Assembly (NCBI RefSeq): GCF_023074835.1
Contig: NZ_JALLGW010000001.1
Location: 1,054,001-1,118,000 of the forward strand
Direction: 5' to 3'
Length of the DNA stretch: 64,000 nucleotides
From: Halomarina salina
Lineage (GTDB): Archaea; Halobacteriota; Halobacteria; Halobacteriales; Haloarculaceae
Below are positions 37,354 through 45,704 of the stretch, piece after piece. How positions within the stretch are numbered: the stretch's first letter is position 1; every line of letters begins with the position of its first letter. Both the position numbers and the translations under genes were made by a program. The notes below the pieces were generated by a model. It did not search any database. It worked only from the letters and a program-made list of their open reading frames with translations, and was not told where the DNA came from.

Positions 37354-38325
37354 GTGAGCGTGGTCTCCTCACGGACGCTGCGGCTGGTCGCCGAACTCGC
37401 CGAGGAGTCCGAGGAGGCGTACCGGCCGACCGTCGTGGACGGCGTCGTCGTCTACCGGTCCGCAGAGCGCATCCTGAGCGACGACGAGCGACCACACGAG
37501 GCGCTGGAGGCGCTCGCGGAGCGAGGGATTCTCGACCGGACGTTCGACGGGAAGGTGTACCTCTGCCCGGAGTGCGAGTCGGAGGAGATGACGTTCACGA
37601 CGGCATGCCCGGACTGCGGGTCGACGCACGTCGTCGAGCGGGAGTTCATCGAGTGCGAGGGCTGCGACCGGGCCGCTCCCGCGGCGGCGTTCGAGCGAGA
37701 CGACAGCGAGATCGTCTGCCACGAGTGTAACTCGACGATGACGGCGGACAGCGTCGAGCGAAGCCGTCAGTACGTCTGTGAGGCGTGCGGCGAGGACACC
37801 GAACTGCCGCTCAACGCGCTCCAGTGCACCGCCGACGAGTTCCTCTCCGCACCGACCGAGGCCATCGAGCGGGTGCTCTACAGCTACGAACTGGGTGCGA
37901 ACGGTCAGGAGTGGCTCGAAGAGCAGTTGCGCGCCCGGCGGGTCGTCGCCGAGGAACTCGCTTCGCGGGGCTACAACGTCGAGGAGGAGGCCACGGTCAC
38001 CGGGCGGTCCGGGACCGACCACCACCTCCACGTCCACGCCGCGGACGACCTCCTGGGGGAGCGACTCGTCGCCACCGTCCACGAACTCCCGCTCACCGAG
38101 GACGTCGTCGGCCTCATCGACGCCGCGGCGGACCTCGACGCCCGGCCGATCCTCGTCTCGACGCTCGGGACGGTGAGCGTCGAGGTGGCCGACCGGGCGG
38201 AGCGCGAGGAGGTGACCATCCTCACCGTCGACGACGACGGCACCGTCTCGCGGAGCTACGAGGTGACCGAGGACCTGACCGACGCGCCGTCGTTCATCGA
38301 ACGCATCACCACCGCGCTGCGCTGA
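37354..38325 (+). CDS. Zinc-ribbon protein with TackOD1-like output domain
   Basis: About 323 residues from a GTG. The middle contains eight cysteines in zinc-ribbon pairs (YLCPECESEEM, TACPDCGS, ECEGCDR, IVCHECNS) and a further YVCEACGEDTELPL, followed by LQCTADEFLSAPTEAIERVLYSYE. This pattern matches the TackOD1 domain described from thaumarchaeal signalling proteins. The last 120 residues look like an alpha/beta restriction-endonuclease- or receiver-like domain. A signalling or DNA-related role is likely but not known. The start is uncertain: another GTG follows two codons later. Confidence 0.7.
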   Translation: MSVVSSRTLRLVAELAEESEEAYRPTVVDGVVVYRSAERILSDDERPHEALEALAERGILDRTFDGKVYLCPECESEEMTFTTACPDCGSTHVVEREFIECEGCDRAAPAAAFERDDSEIVCHECNSTMTADSVERSRQYVCEACGEDTELPLNALQCTADEFLSAPTEAIERVLYSYELGANGQEWLEEQLRARRVVAEELASRGYNVEEEATVTGRSGTDHHLHVHAADDLLGERLVATVHELPLTEDVVGLIDAAADLDARPILVSTLGTVSVEVADRAEREEVTILTVDDDGTVSRSYEVTEDLTDAPSFIERITTALR

Positions 38326-38373
38326 TGACTGCCGTTCACAGGACCGACTGCCGGCCCCACGAACGGTCGCCGG

Positions 38374-38934
38374 TCACACCGTCACGACGCCGAAACTGAG
38401 ACCGTCGGCTCCGACGCCGACTGATAGCTGGTCGCTGCGCCCGACGCCGCCGCTGGTCAGGTGCGTCCCCGTCGGCCCGTCCTCGACGGTCACCGCGACG
38501 GTCGCTCGCTCGTCGAGTGCGGCCACCGCCTCGAACGAGACGGACGACCCGGACGGCGGCGTTCCGTCGTCGGTCTCCCCGGCCGCGAGGTCGACGGTCT
38601 CCTCGAACGGCGGCGTACCGGTGGGTAGTGTCACCGCGGTTTCGGTCCGGGCGTCCTCGACCGTCCCGGTCCGTCGCTTCGAGGTGGTCGAACGTCTCCC
38701 GGCCGTCGGACGGCCCGGCGTCGGCCAGATGCGGACGATTACGGTCACCGGTGCGGCGGTGCTGTTGTAGACCAGGAGGTCGGCGGTGGGGCCGAACAGG
38801 CCACTCCCGTCGGTACTGGTCCCCTGGCCGGTGCTCGTTCCTCCGTCGGTGGCGGCATCGTCGCCCGAGAGACAGCCAGCGAGGGCGAGCGAACACGGGA
38901 GTGCGGCGAGGACGCGTCGGCGCGTAGAGGGCAT
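38374..38934 (-). CDS. Tat-type lipoprotein with a frame-disturbed segment
   Basis: A 186-residue predicted lipoprotein: MPSTRRRVLAALPCSLALAGC is a Tat-like signal with lipobox, followed by a Thr/Ser/Gly-rich linker. The body is unknown. One stretch of about 80 bases (roughly 38665-38730) is odd: in the open frame it reads as a basic run with Arg codons AGA, CGT and CGA, whereas the next frame reads ADAGPSDGRETFDHLEATDR, acidic and GC3-rich like real haloarchaeal protein. Two compensating frameshifts are likely. The remainder, TAVTLPTGTPPFEETVDL onward, looks normal. Confidence 0.65.
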   Translation of the reverse strand: MPSTRRRVLAALPCSLALAGCLSGDDAATDGGTSTGQGTSTDGSGLFGPTADLLVYNSTAAPVTVIVRIWPTPGRPTAGRRSTTSKRRTGTVEDARTETAVTLPTGTPPFEETVDLAAGETDDGTPPSGSSVSFEAVAALDERATVAVTVEDGPTGTHLTSGGVGRSDQLSVGVGADGLSFGVVTV

Positions 38935-39041
38935 CGGCGACGGTTTCGACCGGTGGGTAATACGCGTTCCGTGCGGACTGCCGGGCCCGAGCACGACGGA
39001 AACCACTAAACCCGCCTCTGCCGACTGCCACCCAACGACCG

Positions 39042-39545
39042 ATGTTCGACGAAATCATGGAGAAGTTCGAGAACAGCCCCAGCCAGCAGGCGGTCATCCG
39101 CCTGCTGCTCGAACGGGGGTTCTCGGTCAACGACGAGGGGCGGGTGGTCTCCGGCGGCATCGAGATTCCCAACACCGGCATCGCCCGCGAGATCGGCGTC
39201 GACCGGCGGGTCGTCGACGCGACGACCGACGCCATCCTCGCCGACCCCGAACTGCGCCGCATCTTCCAGAACATCTCCGCGATTCCGAGCCTCCGGGACC
39301 TCGCGCCGGTGCTCGACCTCACGGTCCTCACCGTCTACGTCGACGACGCCGAGGCGTCGGGCATCGTCGCGACGGTGACCGGCACGCTCGCCGACGCGGG
39401 CATCTCCATCCGCCAGACCGTCAGCGAGGACCCCGAGTTCACCGACGAACCGCGGCTCTCCATCATCACCGACGCCGACCTCCCCGGCGACCTCATCAAC
39501 GAGATTCGCTCGCTGCCGTTCGTCCGGAAGATAGAACTGGAGTAG
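39042..39545 (+). CDS. ACT-domain regulator with N-terminal HTH
   Basis: A 167-residue protein. Residues 10-75 are helical and fit a helix-turn-helix (QQAVIRLLLERGFSVND...IAREIGVDRRVVDATTDAIL). Residues 92-167 form an ACT domain (LTVLTVYVDDAEASGIVATVTGTLADAGISI and SLPFVRKIEL), which in other proteins binds amino acids. The combination suggests an amino-acid-responsive transcription regulator, widespread in haloarchaea but without an assigned target. It starts with MFDEIMEKFENSPSQQ; ACTAAACC about 30 bases upstream could be the promoter. Confidence 0.8.
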   Translation: MFDEIMEKFENSPSQQAVIRLLLERGFSVNDEGRVVSGGIEIPNTGIAREIGVDRRVVDATTDAILADPELRRIFQNISAIPSLRDLAPVLDLTVLTVYVDDAEASGIVATVTGTLADAGISIRQTVSEDPEFTDEPRLSIITDADLPGDLINEIRSLPFVRKIELE

Positions 39546-39597
39546 TCGGCTGGCGTCGTCGAACCGGACGCGGTGGCGTCGTCTCGCGTTCCTCCTT

Positions 39598-39804
39598 TCA
39601 GGTCGACGGTCGGACCTCGACTCGGTCCCCGACGCGCCAGTACGTCACCCCGCCGGCCACCAGCGCCGCGAGGACGCCCGCCGGGATGCCGACGAACAGC
39701 GACGGCCAGACGTACGGGTCGAGCGCCGCGGTGACGCCGATTCCGACGACCAGCAGTGCGAGGACCGCGACGAGGAGACTGACGAGGACGCGACGGACGT
39801 TCAT
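39598..39804 (-). CDS. Small membrane protein with two helices
   Basis: A 68-residue protein with two hydrophobic segments (VLVSLLVAVLALLVVGIGVTAAL and LFVGIPAGVLAALVAGGVTYW) and a short basic start (MNVRRV). The C-terminus RVGDRVEVRPST is hydrophilic. No family is recognised. It lies between the ACT-domain gene and the IMPACT gene and is read from the opposite strand. Confidence 0.6.
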   Translation of the reverse strand: MNVRRVLVSLLVAVLALLVVGIGVTAALDPYVWPSLFVGIPAGVLAALVAGGVTYWRVGDRVEVRPST

Positions 39805-39924
39805 GGTTCCCCGTACGTCGTTTCAGGGAATACCCGCTTCGCTGGTTCTCGCCGGGCGAGAGCGACGACCCGGCCGCCGGGCGAGACGCGAAACCCGTTT
39901 GTCACCCCGCGACGAACCCCGTCC

Positions 39925-40542
39925 GTGACCGAGTCGTACCGCACGCTCGCCGGACCTGGCGAGGCCGCCTTCGAGATTCGCGGGTCGGAGTTCGTCGGCC
40001 GCGCCCGACCCGTCCCCGACATCGACACCGCGGAGGCGTTCGTCGACGACGTCCGGGCGGAGTACGACGACGCGACGCACAACGTCCCCGCGTACCGCGT
40101 CAGGGAAGGCGACTCGACGCTCGGCGACGGGATGCTCCGCGAGTACTCCAGCGACGACGGCGAACCGTCCGGAAGCGCCGGGAAGCCGATGCTGAACGTC
40201 CTCCAGGGCCAGGATCTGGAGAACGTCGTCGTGGTCGTCACGCGCTACTACGGCGGGACGAACCTCGGCGTCGGCGGCCTCGTCCGGGCGTACTCGCGGG
40301 CGGTCAAGGAGAGCGTCGCGGCCGCGGGCGTCGTCGAGGAGGTGCCCCACGAGCCGCTCCGTATCGTCGTCGACTACGACGACTCGGGGACGGCCCGCGG
40401 GATTCTCGAGAGTACGGGCGTCGAGTTCGAGGCGGCGTACGAGGAGCAGGTGGCGTTCGACGTGCGCGTCCCGACCGCCGACGCCGACGCTCTCCGGGAG
40501 CGACTACGGAGCGCGACCAGCGGTCGCGTCGACCTCGGGTGA
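39925..40542 (+). CDS. IMPACT / YigZ family protein
   Basis: A 205-residue protein starting at GTG (VTESYRTLAGPGEA). Signatures are ATHNVPAYRV, SSDDGEPSGSAGKPMLNVL and VVVVTRYYGGTNLGVGGLVRAYSRAV, all diagnostic of the UPF0029/IMPACT N-terminal domain. A ferredoxin-like C-terminal domain follows (LRIVVDYDDSGTARGILEST). Eukaryotic IMPACT modulates Gcn2; the role of archaeal and bacterial members (YigZ) is not settled. The length equals that of bacterial YigZ. Confidence 0.88.
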   Translation: MTESYRTLAGPGEAAFEIRGSEFVGRARPVPDIDTAEAFVDDVRAEYDDATHNVPAYRVREGDSTLGDGMLREYSSDDGEPSGSAGKPMLNVLQGQDLENVVVVVTRYYGGTNLGVGGLVRAYSRAVKESVAAAGVVEEVPHEPLRIVVDYDDSGTARGILESTGVEFEAAYEEQVAFDVRVPTADADALRERLRSATSGRVDLG

Positions 40543-40834
40543 GCCAAAAGCGACGATGGTCCGTGGTTCCCACCAACTCGGACCAGTCGGGTGACGTGTC
40601 GAGTGCCATCGTTCCGCCAGCGCGACGGAACAGGTAGGCGTAACGCGTCGCGGGTGATGAACGTTGTGCCCGACGACTACTGTCCGCTCCCGACAGGGAC
40701 GGAACGACGGGGACCGGTCCCCTGTGGGCAGTCGCTCGACGACGGTCGGTTTCGCCAGCGGCTCGCCCGTCGCGAACCGGGTGACTGGAGCGGTGTCTAC
40801 AGTCGAAGCGAGGGGGTTCGTCGCGTTTCTCGAC
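40543..40834. other. Intergenic region between the IMPACT gene and upp
   Basis: Nearly 300 bases between converging genes. It holds a perfect 14-bp palindrome, GGGGACCGGTCCCC, at 40709-40722, which could form a hairpin for transcription end. A plus-strand frame starting near 40657 runs through it into antisense upp, but its later part is Arg-rich shadow sequence and I do not call it. Confidence 0.4.
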
Positions 40835-41527
40835 TCAGTCCTCGCCGCGGCCGCCGGTGCCGAACGCCCGGTCGCCCGCGTCGCCCAGGCCGGGGACGAT
40901 GTAGCCGTTCTCGTCGAGGTGGTCGTCGATGGCGACGGTCAGCAGGTCGGCCTCGGGGAACTGCTCGCCGACGCGGATGAGGCCGTCGGGGGCGGAGACG
41001 GCGGAGACGACGAACAGGTCGGCCGGTTCGGGCTGGTCCTCCAGCACGTGGTCGAGGACGACGCACATCGTCGACCCGGTGGCGAGCATCGGGTCGGCGA
41101 CGATGACCGTGTCCTCCTCCCGAATCGTGGGCAGTTTCACGTAGTCGATGGTGATGGGGAACTCGCCGCCCTCGTTCATCCCCGCGTCCTCGTCGCGCCC
41201 CGCCGAGATGACGCCCTGCCGAGCGCGGGGGAACGCCTTGAGGAGTCCCTCGACGAACGGCGTCGCGGCGCGAAGGACGTTGATGATGACCACGTCCTCC
41301 ATCCCGGTGACGCGCTCGCCGGTCATCTCGGTCAGTGGCGTCTCGACGGGGACGTACTCGATGTCCATCGCGCCGTCGATGATCTCGTAGCCGGCGATGC
41401 GACCGAGTTTGACGAGCCCCTTCCGGAACGACACCTGCGACGTGGAGACGTCGCGGATGCGCGAGAGCGTGTCTCGTGCCAGCGCGTGGGTGAGTAGCGA
41501 GGCGTTACCGCGTTCCTCGATGGTCAT
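40835..41527 (-). CDS. upp: Uracil phosphoribosyltransferase
   Basis: A 230-residue UPRTase. [14 protein letters not shown] is the PRPP-binding loop, [32 protein letters not shown] holds other substrate contacts, and [17 protein letters not shown] is the C-terminal uracil-binding segment. The enzyme salvages uracil to UMP. The C-terminus GTGGRGED is short and acidic. A GTTATGCG element 28-35 bases before the ATG on its strand marks a leaderless promoter. Confidence 0.95.
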   Translation of the reverse strand: MTIEERGNASLLTHALARDTLSRIRDVSTSQVSFRKGLVKLGRIAGYEIIDGAMDIEYVPVETPLTEMTGERVTGMEDVVIINVLRAATPFVEGLLKAFPRARQGVISAGRDEDAGMNEGGEFPITIDYVKLPTIREEDTVIVADPMLATGSTMCVVLDHVLEDQPEPADLFVVSAVSAPDGLIRVGEQFPEADLLTVAIDDHLDENGYIVPGLGDAGDRAFGTGGRGED

Positions 41528-41592
41528 TTTGCGAACGCTGGATGCGGGGGCGCATAACGCTGTGGAAACGTCCTCGATTCGCTACTGAAGCG

Positions 41593-41772
41593 TCACTGCC
41601 GGAGGACGACGAGGTACGTGAGCGCGGCGATGACGACCGTCGCGATGGCGAGGTTCTGGAGCGTGAACGCGACGAAGTCGCCCATCTCACCGAGGTACAG
41701 CGCGACCGCTGCGAACGCCGCCGAGAGCACGAGGTCGAGGACGAGCAGCACGCGGATGTCACCGTCGGCCAT
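41593..41772 (-). CDS. 59-residue two-helix membrane protein
   Basis: A short protein, MADGDIRVLLVLDLVLSAAF at the start, with two hydrophobic helices (residues 7-26 and 34-57) joined by GEMGDFVA. The sequence ends TYLVVLRQ. It lies just upstream of upp on the same strand, 65 bases away, and has a clear ATG. The pattern is typical of conserved small haloarchaeal membrane proteins. Function unknown. Confidence 0.6.
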   Translation of the reverse strand: MADGDIRVLLVLDLVLSAAFAAVALYLGEMGDFVAFTLQNLAIATVVIAALTYLVVLRQ

Positions 41773-42009
41773 GGCAGTGTCTCCGTCTCCCGTCTCATAG
41801 TGCTACTGATGCCTGGGTGACGGCCCCACAGGCGCTCCAACGCCGGTAGCTACGACCCTCCGTCGTGGTATCCGCAGAACGAAAGCGGGGCGGGACGGTC
41901 ACGCCCCTCGACTCTCGAAAGTTCTAATCCTTCTCCACCTGTCGTGGGTGGCGTACGTTCGAGCACTCATAAACTTCAAAAGTGATGATACTAGGTGTGT
42001 AGGCAGCAA

Positions 42010-42018
42010 CTATACAAC
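42010..42018 (+). promoter_or_regulatory. TATA box that sets a GTG start
   Basis: CTATACAAC in an AT-rich island (41960-42030) lies 23-31 bases before a GTG codon. The spacing predicts a leaderless transcript starting at that GTG and argues against a longer reading frame that runs upstream through the promoter. Confidence 0.6.
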
Positions 42019-42040
42019 GAACTACGGCTTCCGGTACGAC

Positions 42041-42361
42041 GTGCAGGTCCAGAACCGCTGGGGTCGCTCGGTCGACCCCGTCCCGTTCCTCGTCACGGCC
42101 GGCGTCGCCGGTCTGGTCAGTTACTCGTTCGTTCCGCCGTACTGCCTCTCGTTCGGACTCGACCTCGAACTCGGTCTCGCGCTCGCGACGCTGCTGTTCG
42201 TCGGGGGCAGCGCGCTCACCTACCATCGCCTCGTCTGGGCCGCTCGCCCGGACCTCCGTCGCGAGATTCCCCCCGACCAGCGCCTGCGCTCGCTGGTCTA
42301 CGGCGTCCTCGTCGTCGTCGGCCTGTTCGCGCTCGTCTCCCTCCCGTTTTACGTCGGCTGA
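42041..42361 (+). CDS. Membrane protein with two or three helices
   Basis: A 106-residue protein beginning VQVQNRWGRSVDPVPFLV at GTG. Two hydrophobic segments (PFLVTAGVAGLVSYSFV and LGLALATLLFVGGSALTY) precede a basic cytosolic stretch (RLVWAARPDLRREIPPDQRLR), then a third helix (LVYGVLVVVGLFALVSLPFYVG) ends the protein. No family is recognised. The following SRPBCC gene starts 15 bases later, so they form an operon. Confidence 0.65.
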   Translation: MQVQNRWGRSVDPVPFLVTAGVAGLVSYSFVPPYCLSFGLDLELGLALATLLFVGGSALTYHRLVWAARPDLRREIPPDQRLRSLVYGVLVVVGLFALVSLPFYVG

Positions 42362-42376
42362 CCGCGACCATCCCCC

Positions 42377-42775
42377 ATGCGCGAGGTCGAAGTGTCACAG
42401 TTCGTCGCCGCTCCGCCCACCGTCGTCGCCCGCGTCCTGACGCCGCGAGCGGTCGTCGCCGCGGAGGGGAGCTTCGACGTCCGCGAGATAGCCACGGACG
42501 GCCCCGACGACGAGACGCTGGTCCGTGCGGGCCGTCGCGGCCTCTCCATCGTCTTCGCCTTCGAGGAGCAGGTCGACGGCGTCCGGTACGTCCAGCGCGA
42601 GGGACCGCTGGACGAACTGACGACGACCATCACCTACCGGTCGGAGAACGAGGGTACCCGGCTCACTGCGCGCTCCGAACTCTCGGTCGGTCCGAGCCTC
42701 GTCGAACGCGCCGCGGCGTGGAAGCGACGCGGCGAACTGAAGCGGGCGCTGCGGACGCTCGCCGAGGAGTGTTGA
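42377..42775 (+). CDS. SRPBCC-type protein
   Basis: A 132-residue protein with the START/SRPBCC pattern: a beta strand MREVEVSQFVAAPPTVVARVL typical of the N-terminal ligand-binding fold, beta strands around FDVREIATDGPDD and LSIVFAFEEQ, and a long C-terminal helix (ERAAAWKRRGELKRALRTLAEEC). Members bind hydrophobic ligands. It follows the small membrane protein gene directly. The substrate is unknown. Confidence 0.7.
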   Translation: MREVEVSQFVAAPPTVVARVLTPRAVVAAEGSFDVREIATDGPDDETLVRAGRRGLSIVFAFEEQVDGVRYVQREGPLDELTTTITYRSENEGTRLTARSELSVGPSLVERAAAWKRRGELKRALRTLAEEC

Positions 42776-42803
42776 GTCCGGTGTAGAGGCGGTGGCTCCG
42801 CCG

Positions 42804-44003
42804 TTACGCCACGAACGTCTCGTCGGCTTCGGTGGGGAACGGGTGCGCGGTGACGACGGCGTCCGGGTCGACCAGCATCGACTCGACCCGCTCGCGAATC
42901 TCCGCCTCGTCCATCCCCTTCCCGATGAAGACGAGTTCGACCCGCCGGTCGCCGTGCTCCTCGTCCCAGTCGAGGTCCGGGTGCATCCGGCGCTGCATCT
43001 CCTGTCGAGACTCCTCCAGTCCCGCTATCCAGCGGCCGTGGACCTCGACGCGGCGGGACGGCCCGGCCTGCTCGACGTGGTAGGAGTGCTCGTCCTCGCC
43101 CGCTAGCCAGACGATACCCTTCGAGCGAATCACGCCCTCCGGGAAGTCGCGGAGGAAGTCGGCGAACGCGCCGGGGTCGAGCGGTCGTCGCGCACGCACG
43201 ACGAACGACTCGACGCCGTACTCCGTGGCCGGGTCGTGGTGGTCGTGGCCTCCCTCGCCGTCGAACTCGCCCTCGGCGTGGGCGACGGCGTGCTTCCAGG
43301 CGTCCGTCTCGCTGACGGTGTCGAGGTCGAACCGTCCCGAGTCGAGCAGTTCCGCGGGTTCGACCCGCCCGTGCTCGCTCCGGACGAGGTTCGCACGCGG
43401 GTTGAGCGACCGAATCAGGTCCTCGACCGCGTCCACCTCGTCGTCCCCGACGAGGTCGCACTTGTTCAGGAGGACGACGTCTGCCGTCTCGACCTGCGCG
43501 ACGAGCAACTCGCCGAGCGGTCGCGTCTCGCCCTCGCGCTCGACGCGGCCCGGTCGGTCGCGGGCGACGGCGTCCGTCTCGACCGTCTCGCCCCCTTCGA
43601 CCGTCCCGCGGAACGTCGACACGTCGACGACGGTGACCAGCGTGTCGAGGTCGTACGGGGCGCTCGCCGCGCCCGTGGTGAACAGCGAGGCGACGGGCGC
43701 GGGTTCGGAGATGCCCGAGGACTCGACGACGAGGTGGTCGAACTCGCGCTCGCGGGCGAGTCGGCTCACCTCCACCTCCAGGTCGTCGCGCAGGTCACAG
43801 CAGATGCAGCCGTTCGACAGTTCCGTGACGTTGCCCGTCCGGTTCGCCACGAGTTCGGCGTCGATGTTCACCTCGCCCATGTCGTTGACGAGCACCGCCA
43901 GTCTCCGGTCGGCGTTCGTCAGCAGGTGGTCGAGCGTCGTCGTCTTCCCCGCGCCGAGCGCCCCGCTCAGTACCGTGACGGGCGTTCCCCCGCTCGCGTT
44001 CAT
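42804..44003 (-). CDS. CobW/COG0523-family GTPase metallochaperone
   Basis: A 399-residue G3E GTPase. The P-loop is SGALGAGKTT, the metal motif is GCICCDLRDD (CxCC), the guanine motif NKCDLV. A short His-rich loop, EGGHDHHDP, sits between the GTPase and the C-terminal CobW_C domain (VRARRPLDPGAFADFLRDFPEGVIRSKG). Family members deliver zinc, cobalt or other metals. The gene is not near cobalamin genes, so zinc is the more general guess. It is divergent from the following beta-propeller-like lipoprotein. Confidence 0.88.
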   Translation of the reverse strand: MNASGGTPVTVLSGALGAGKTTTLDHLLTNADRRLAVLVNDMGEVNIDAELVANRTGNVTELSNGCICCDLRDDLEVEVSRLAREREFDHLVVESSGISEPAPVASLFTTGAASAPYDLDTLVTVVDVSTFRGTVEGGETVETDAVARDRPGRVEREGETRPLGELLVAQVETADVVLLNKCDLVGDDEVDAVEDLIRSLNPRANLVRSEHGRVEPAELLDSGRFDLDTVSETDAWKHAVAHAEGEFDGEGGHDHHDPATEYGVESFVVRARRPLDPGAFADFLRDFPEGVIRSKGIVWLAGEDEHSYHVEQAGPSRRVEVHGRWIAGLEESRQEMQRRMHPDLDWDEEHGDRRVELVFIGKGMDEAEIRERVESMLVDPDAVVTAHPFPTEADETFVA

Positions 44004-44141
44004 GCGACCACCTTGGGCCAGCCGTCACTTAGCGTCCCCGTCGACGGTCGAACGCTCGGGCCACGTGAGCCCGTGAGCGCACCTCGTCCACGTCGTCACA
44101 GGGCTGGTTTATCTCCTCGCGTGACGTACTGTCGTTCTCTG

Positions 44142-45317
44142 ATGACTACTCGTCGTGACGTACTACGGACTGGAACGGCGCTGCTGGCCGTAGTTGTCGC
44201 GGGCTGTATCGGGACGGCCCGCGAACCGAATGCTGCCGACGGGAGCGTCCAGTGGGACCACCGATTCACCGACCGGCGTGTCAGCCAGTTCCGACGGGTA
44301 CTACGGGCGACGGACGGCGGGTTCTTCGCCCTCGGGTCCACCGCCGCGAGCGACCAGAGGGCGGGGGAGGGGTTCGTCGTACGGACCGACGACGACGGTA
44401 CGGAGCAGTGGCGGCTGAGCGTCCCTCAGGTCGCCCTGTTGCTCGACGCCGTCGAGACACCCGATGGGGGTCTCGTCGCCGTCGGGAACGCCACTACTCG
44501 CGGCCCGTACCTCGACGGCTGGGCCGTCGGCATCACCCCCGACGGGACCGAGCGGTGGCACCGCGAACTGAGTACCGACGGGCTGAGCGACCTGACGGTC
44601 GTCGACTCGCTCCCCGACGGTGGATTCCTCCTCGGGGGAGGGCACGGCTCCCCCGACGGTGCCCGGTCGGCGTGGCTGGTGACCGTCGAGGGCGACGGGT
44701 CGGTTCGGAGAGACGTCGCGGACGCCGTGCCGGGCGTCGGCGGCCCCATCCGTGCCGTCGTCTCGACCGACGACGGCCTGGTCCTCGCGGGGGCGACCGG
44801 CGACGGGACGGCGAACGGACTGCTGGCCGACGTGGCCGCCGACGGGAGCGTCCGCTGGACGCGCGTCCTCGACACCGGAGTCACCGGCGTCCTCGCGGCC
44901 GGGGACGGCTACGTCCTGTCGAGCGCGCACTACATGGACGTCACGATGCCGCGGCTGACGAAGGTCGACAGCGAGGGGGCGGTCATCTGGAGCTACGGCT
45001 ACACGCCTGTGGACGCCGAACTGTGGTTCTCGGGAGAGGCTCTCGAGGCCGACACTGACGGCGGCTACCTCCTCGCCGGGTTCACCCAGCGGTGGGACGA
45101 CCCGTCGAGCGCCACACGCCCCACCGTCGCGAAGGTGAGCGCCGACGGTGCGACGGTCGAGTGGGCGCGGTCGTACGGGGACGGCGGGAGCGTCCACTCG
45201 GTGGTGGCGCTCGACGACGACTACGCCCTCGGCGGGATGATCGAGAACGACGCTCGACTCCTCCGGTTCGAGGCACCGACGTCCTCGGACGTGTCGTTAC
45301 GCGTCCTGTCGGTCTAA
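44142..45317 (+). CDS. Tat-exported lipoprotein with repeated beta-propeller-like blades
   Basis: A 391-residue protein. MTTRRDVLRTGTALLAVVVAGC is a Tat lipoprotein signal. The mature part has five or six copies of a unit of about 50 residues with the pattern DGG(F/L)xxxG...W...DGSxxW (for example DGGFFALGSTA, DGGLVAVGNAT, DGGFLLGGGHG, DGGYLLAGFTQ), typical of beta-propeller proteins of the PQQ or delta-60 kind. It acts outside the cell membrane. The ligand is unknown. Confidence 0.8.
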   Translation: MTTRRDVLRTGTALLAVVVAGCIGTAREPNAADGSVQWDHRFTDRRVSQFRRVLRATDGGFFALGSTAASDQRAGEGFVVRTDDDGTEQWRLSVPQVALLLDAVETPDGGLVAVGNATTRGPYLDGWAVGITPDGTERWHRELSTDGLSDLTVVDSLPDGGFLLGGGHGSPDGARSAWLVTVEGDGSVRRDVADAVPGVGGPIRAVVSTDDGLVLAGATGDGTANGLLADVAADGSVRWTRVLDTGVTGVLAAGDGYVLSSAHYMDVTMPRLTKVDSEGAVIWSYGYTPVDAELWFSGEALEADTDGGYLLAGFTQRWDDPSSATRPTVAKVSADGATVEWARSYGDGGSVHSVVALDDDYALGGMIENDARLLRFEAPTSSDVSLRVLSV

Positions 45318-45407
45318 CCGGCCGTCGGCCGTCGTACGGCCCCCGAAGGACCCGGTCGCCGGACTCGTCCCCGACACGCTTTTCAGCGCCCATTGTCACC
45401 ACCTTCC

Positions 45408-45704
45408 ATGGAACTCTGGGAGCGTATCGCAGCGTTCCGCGAGCGCGTCGCCGAGGTCGCTCGCGGGCTCTACCACGGGATGATTTCGCACCCCGCGTAC
45501 GAACTCGTCGAGAAGGAGGCCGAGGACCAGGAGGACGCCTTCCTGCTCGCGTGCTTCCCCGACGCGTTCGGCATCCCGTCGCCCGTCTCCTACTACACCG
45601 CCGAACTGCTGCCGTACCTCGGCGACGAGTTCGACCAGTGGGAGCGCCGGATGTGGGACCGCGAGTCGATGCTCGAACGCAAGGGCCAGCAGTACCACTT
45701 CTGA
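45408..45704 (+). CDS. Small soluble protein upstream of the Get3-like ATPase
   Basis: A 98-residue protein (MELWERIAAFRERVAEVARG...). It is rich in aromatic and charged residues, with one central hydrophobic stretch (DAFLLACFPDAFGIPSPVSYYTAELLPYLGDE) that looks like a helical hairpin rather than a membrane segment. No family is recognised. Its TGA overlaps the ATG of the ATPase gene, so the two are translationally coupled and may act together. Confidence 0.75.
   Translation: MELWERIAAFRERVAEVARGLYHGMISHPAYELVEKEAEDQEDAFLLACFPDAFGIPSPVSYYTAELLPYLGDEFDQWERRMWDRESMLERKGQQYHF

Noticed and set aside
40657-40980. Plus-strand frame starting MNVVPDDYCPLP in the gap before upp
   Set aside because: The beginning looks protein-like but over half is Arg-rich antisense of upp; there is no promoter element at the right distance.
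41948-42040. Upstream extension of the small membrane protein at 42041
   Set aside because: The added residues lie in an AT-rich island containing the TATA box, so they belong to the promoter.
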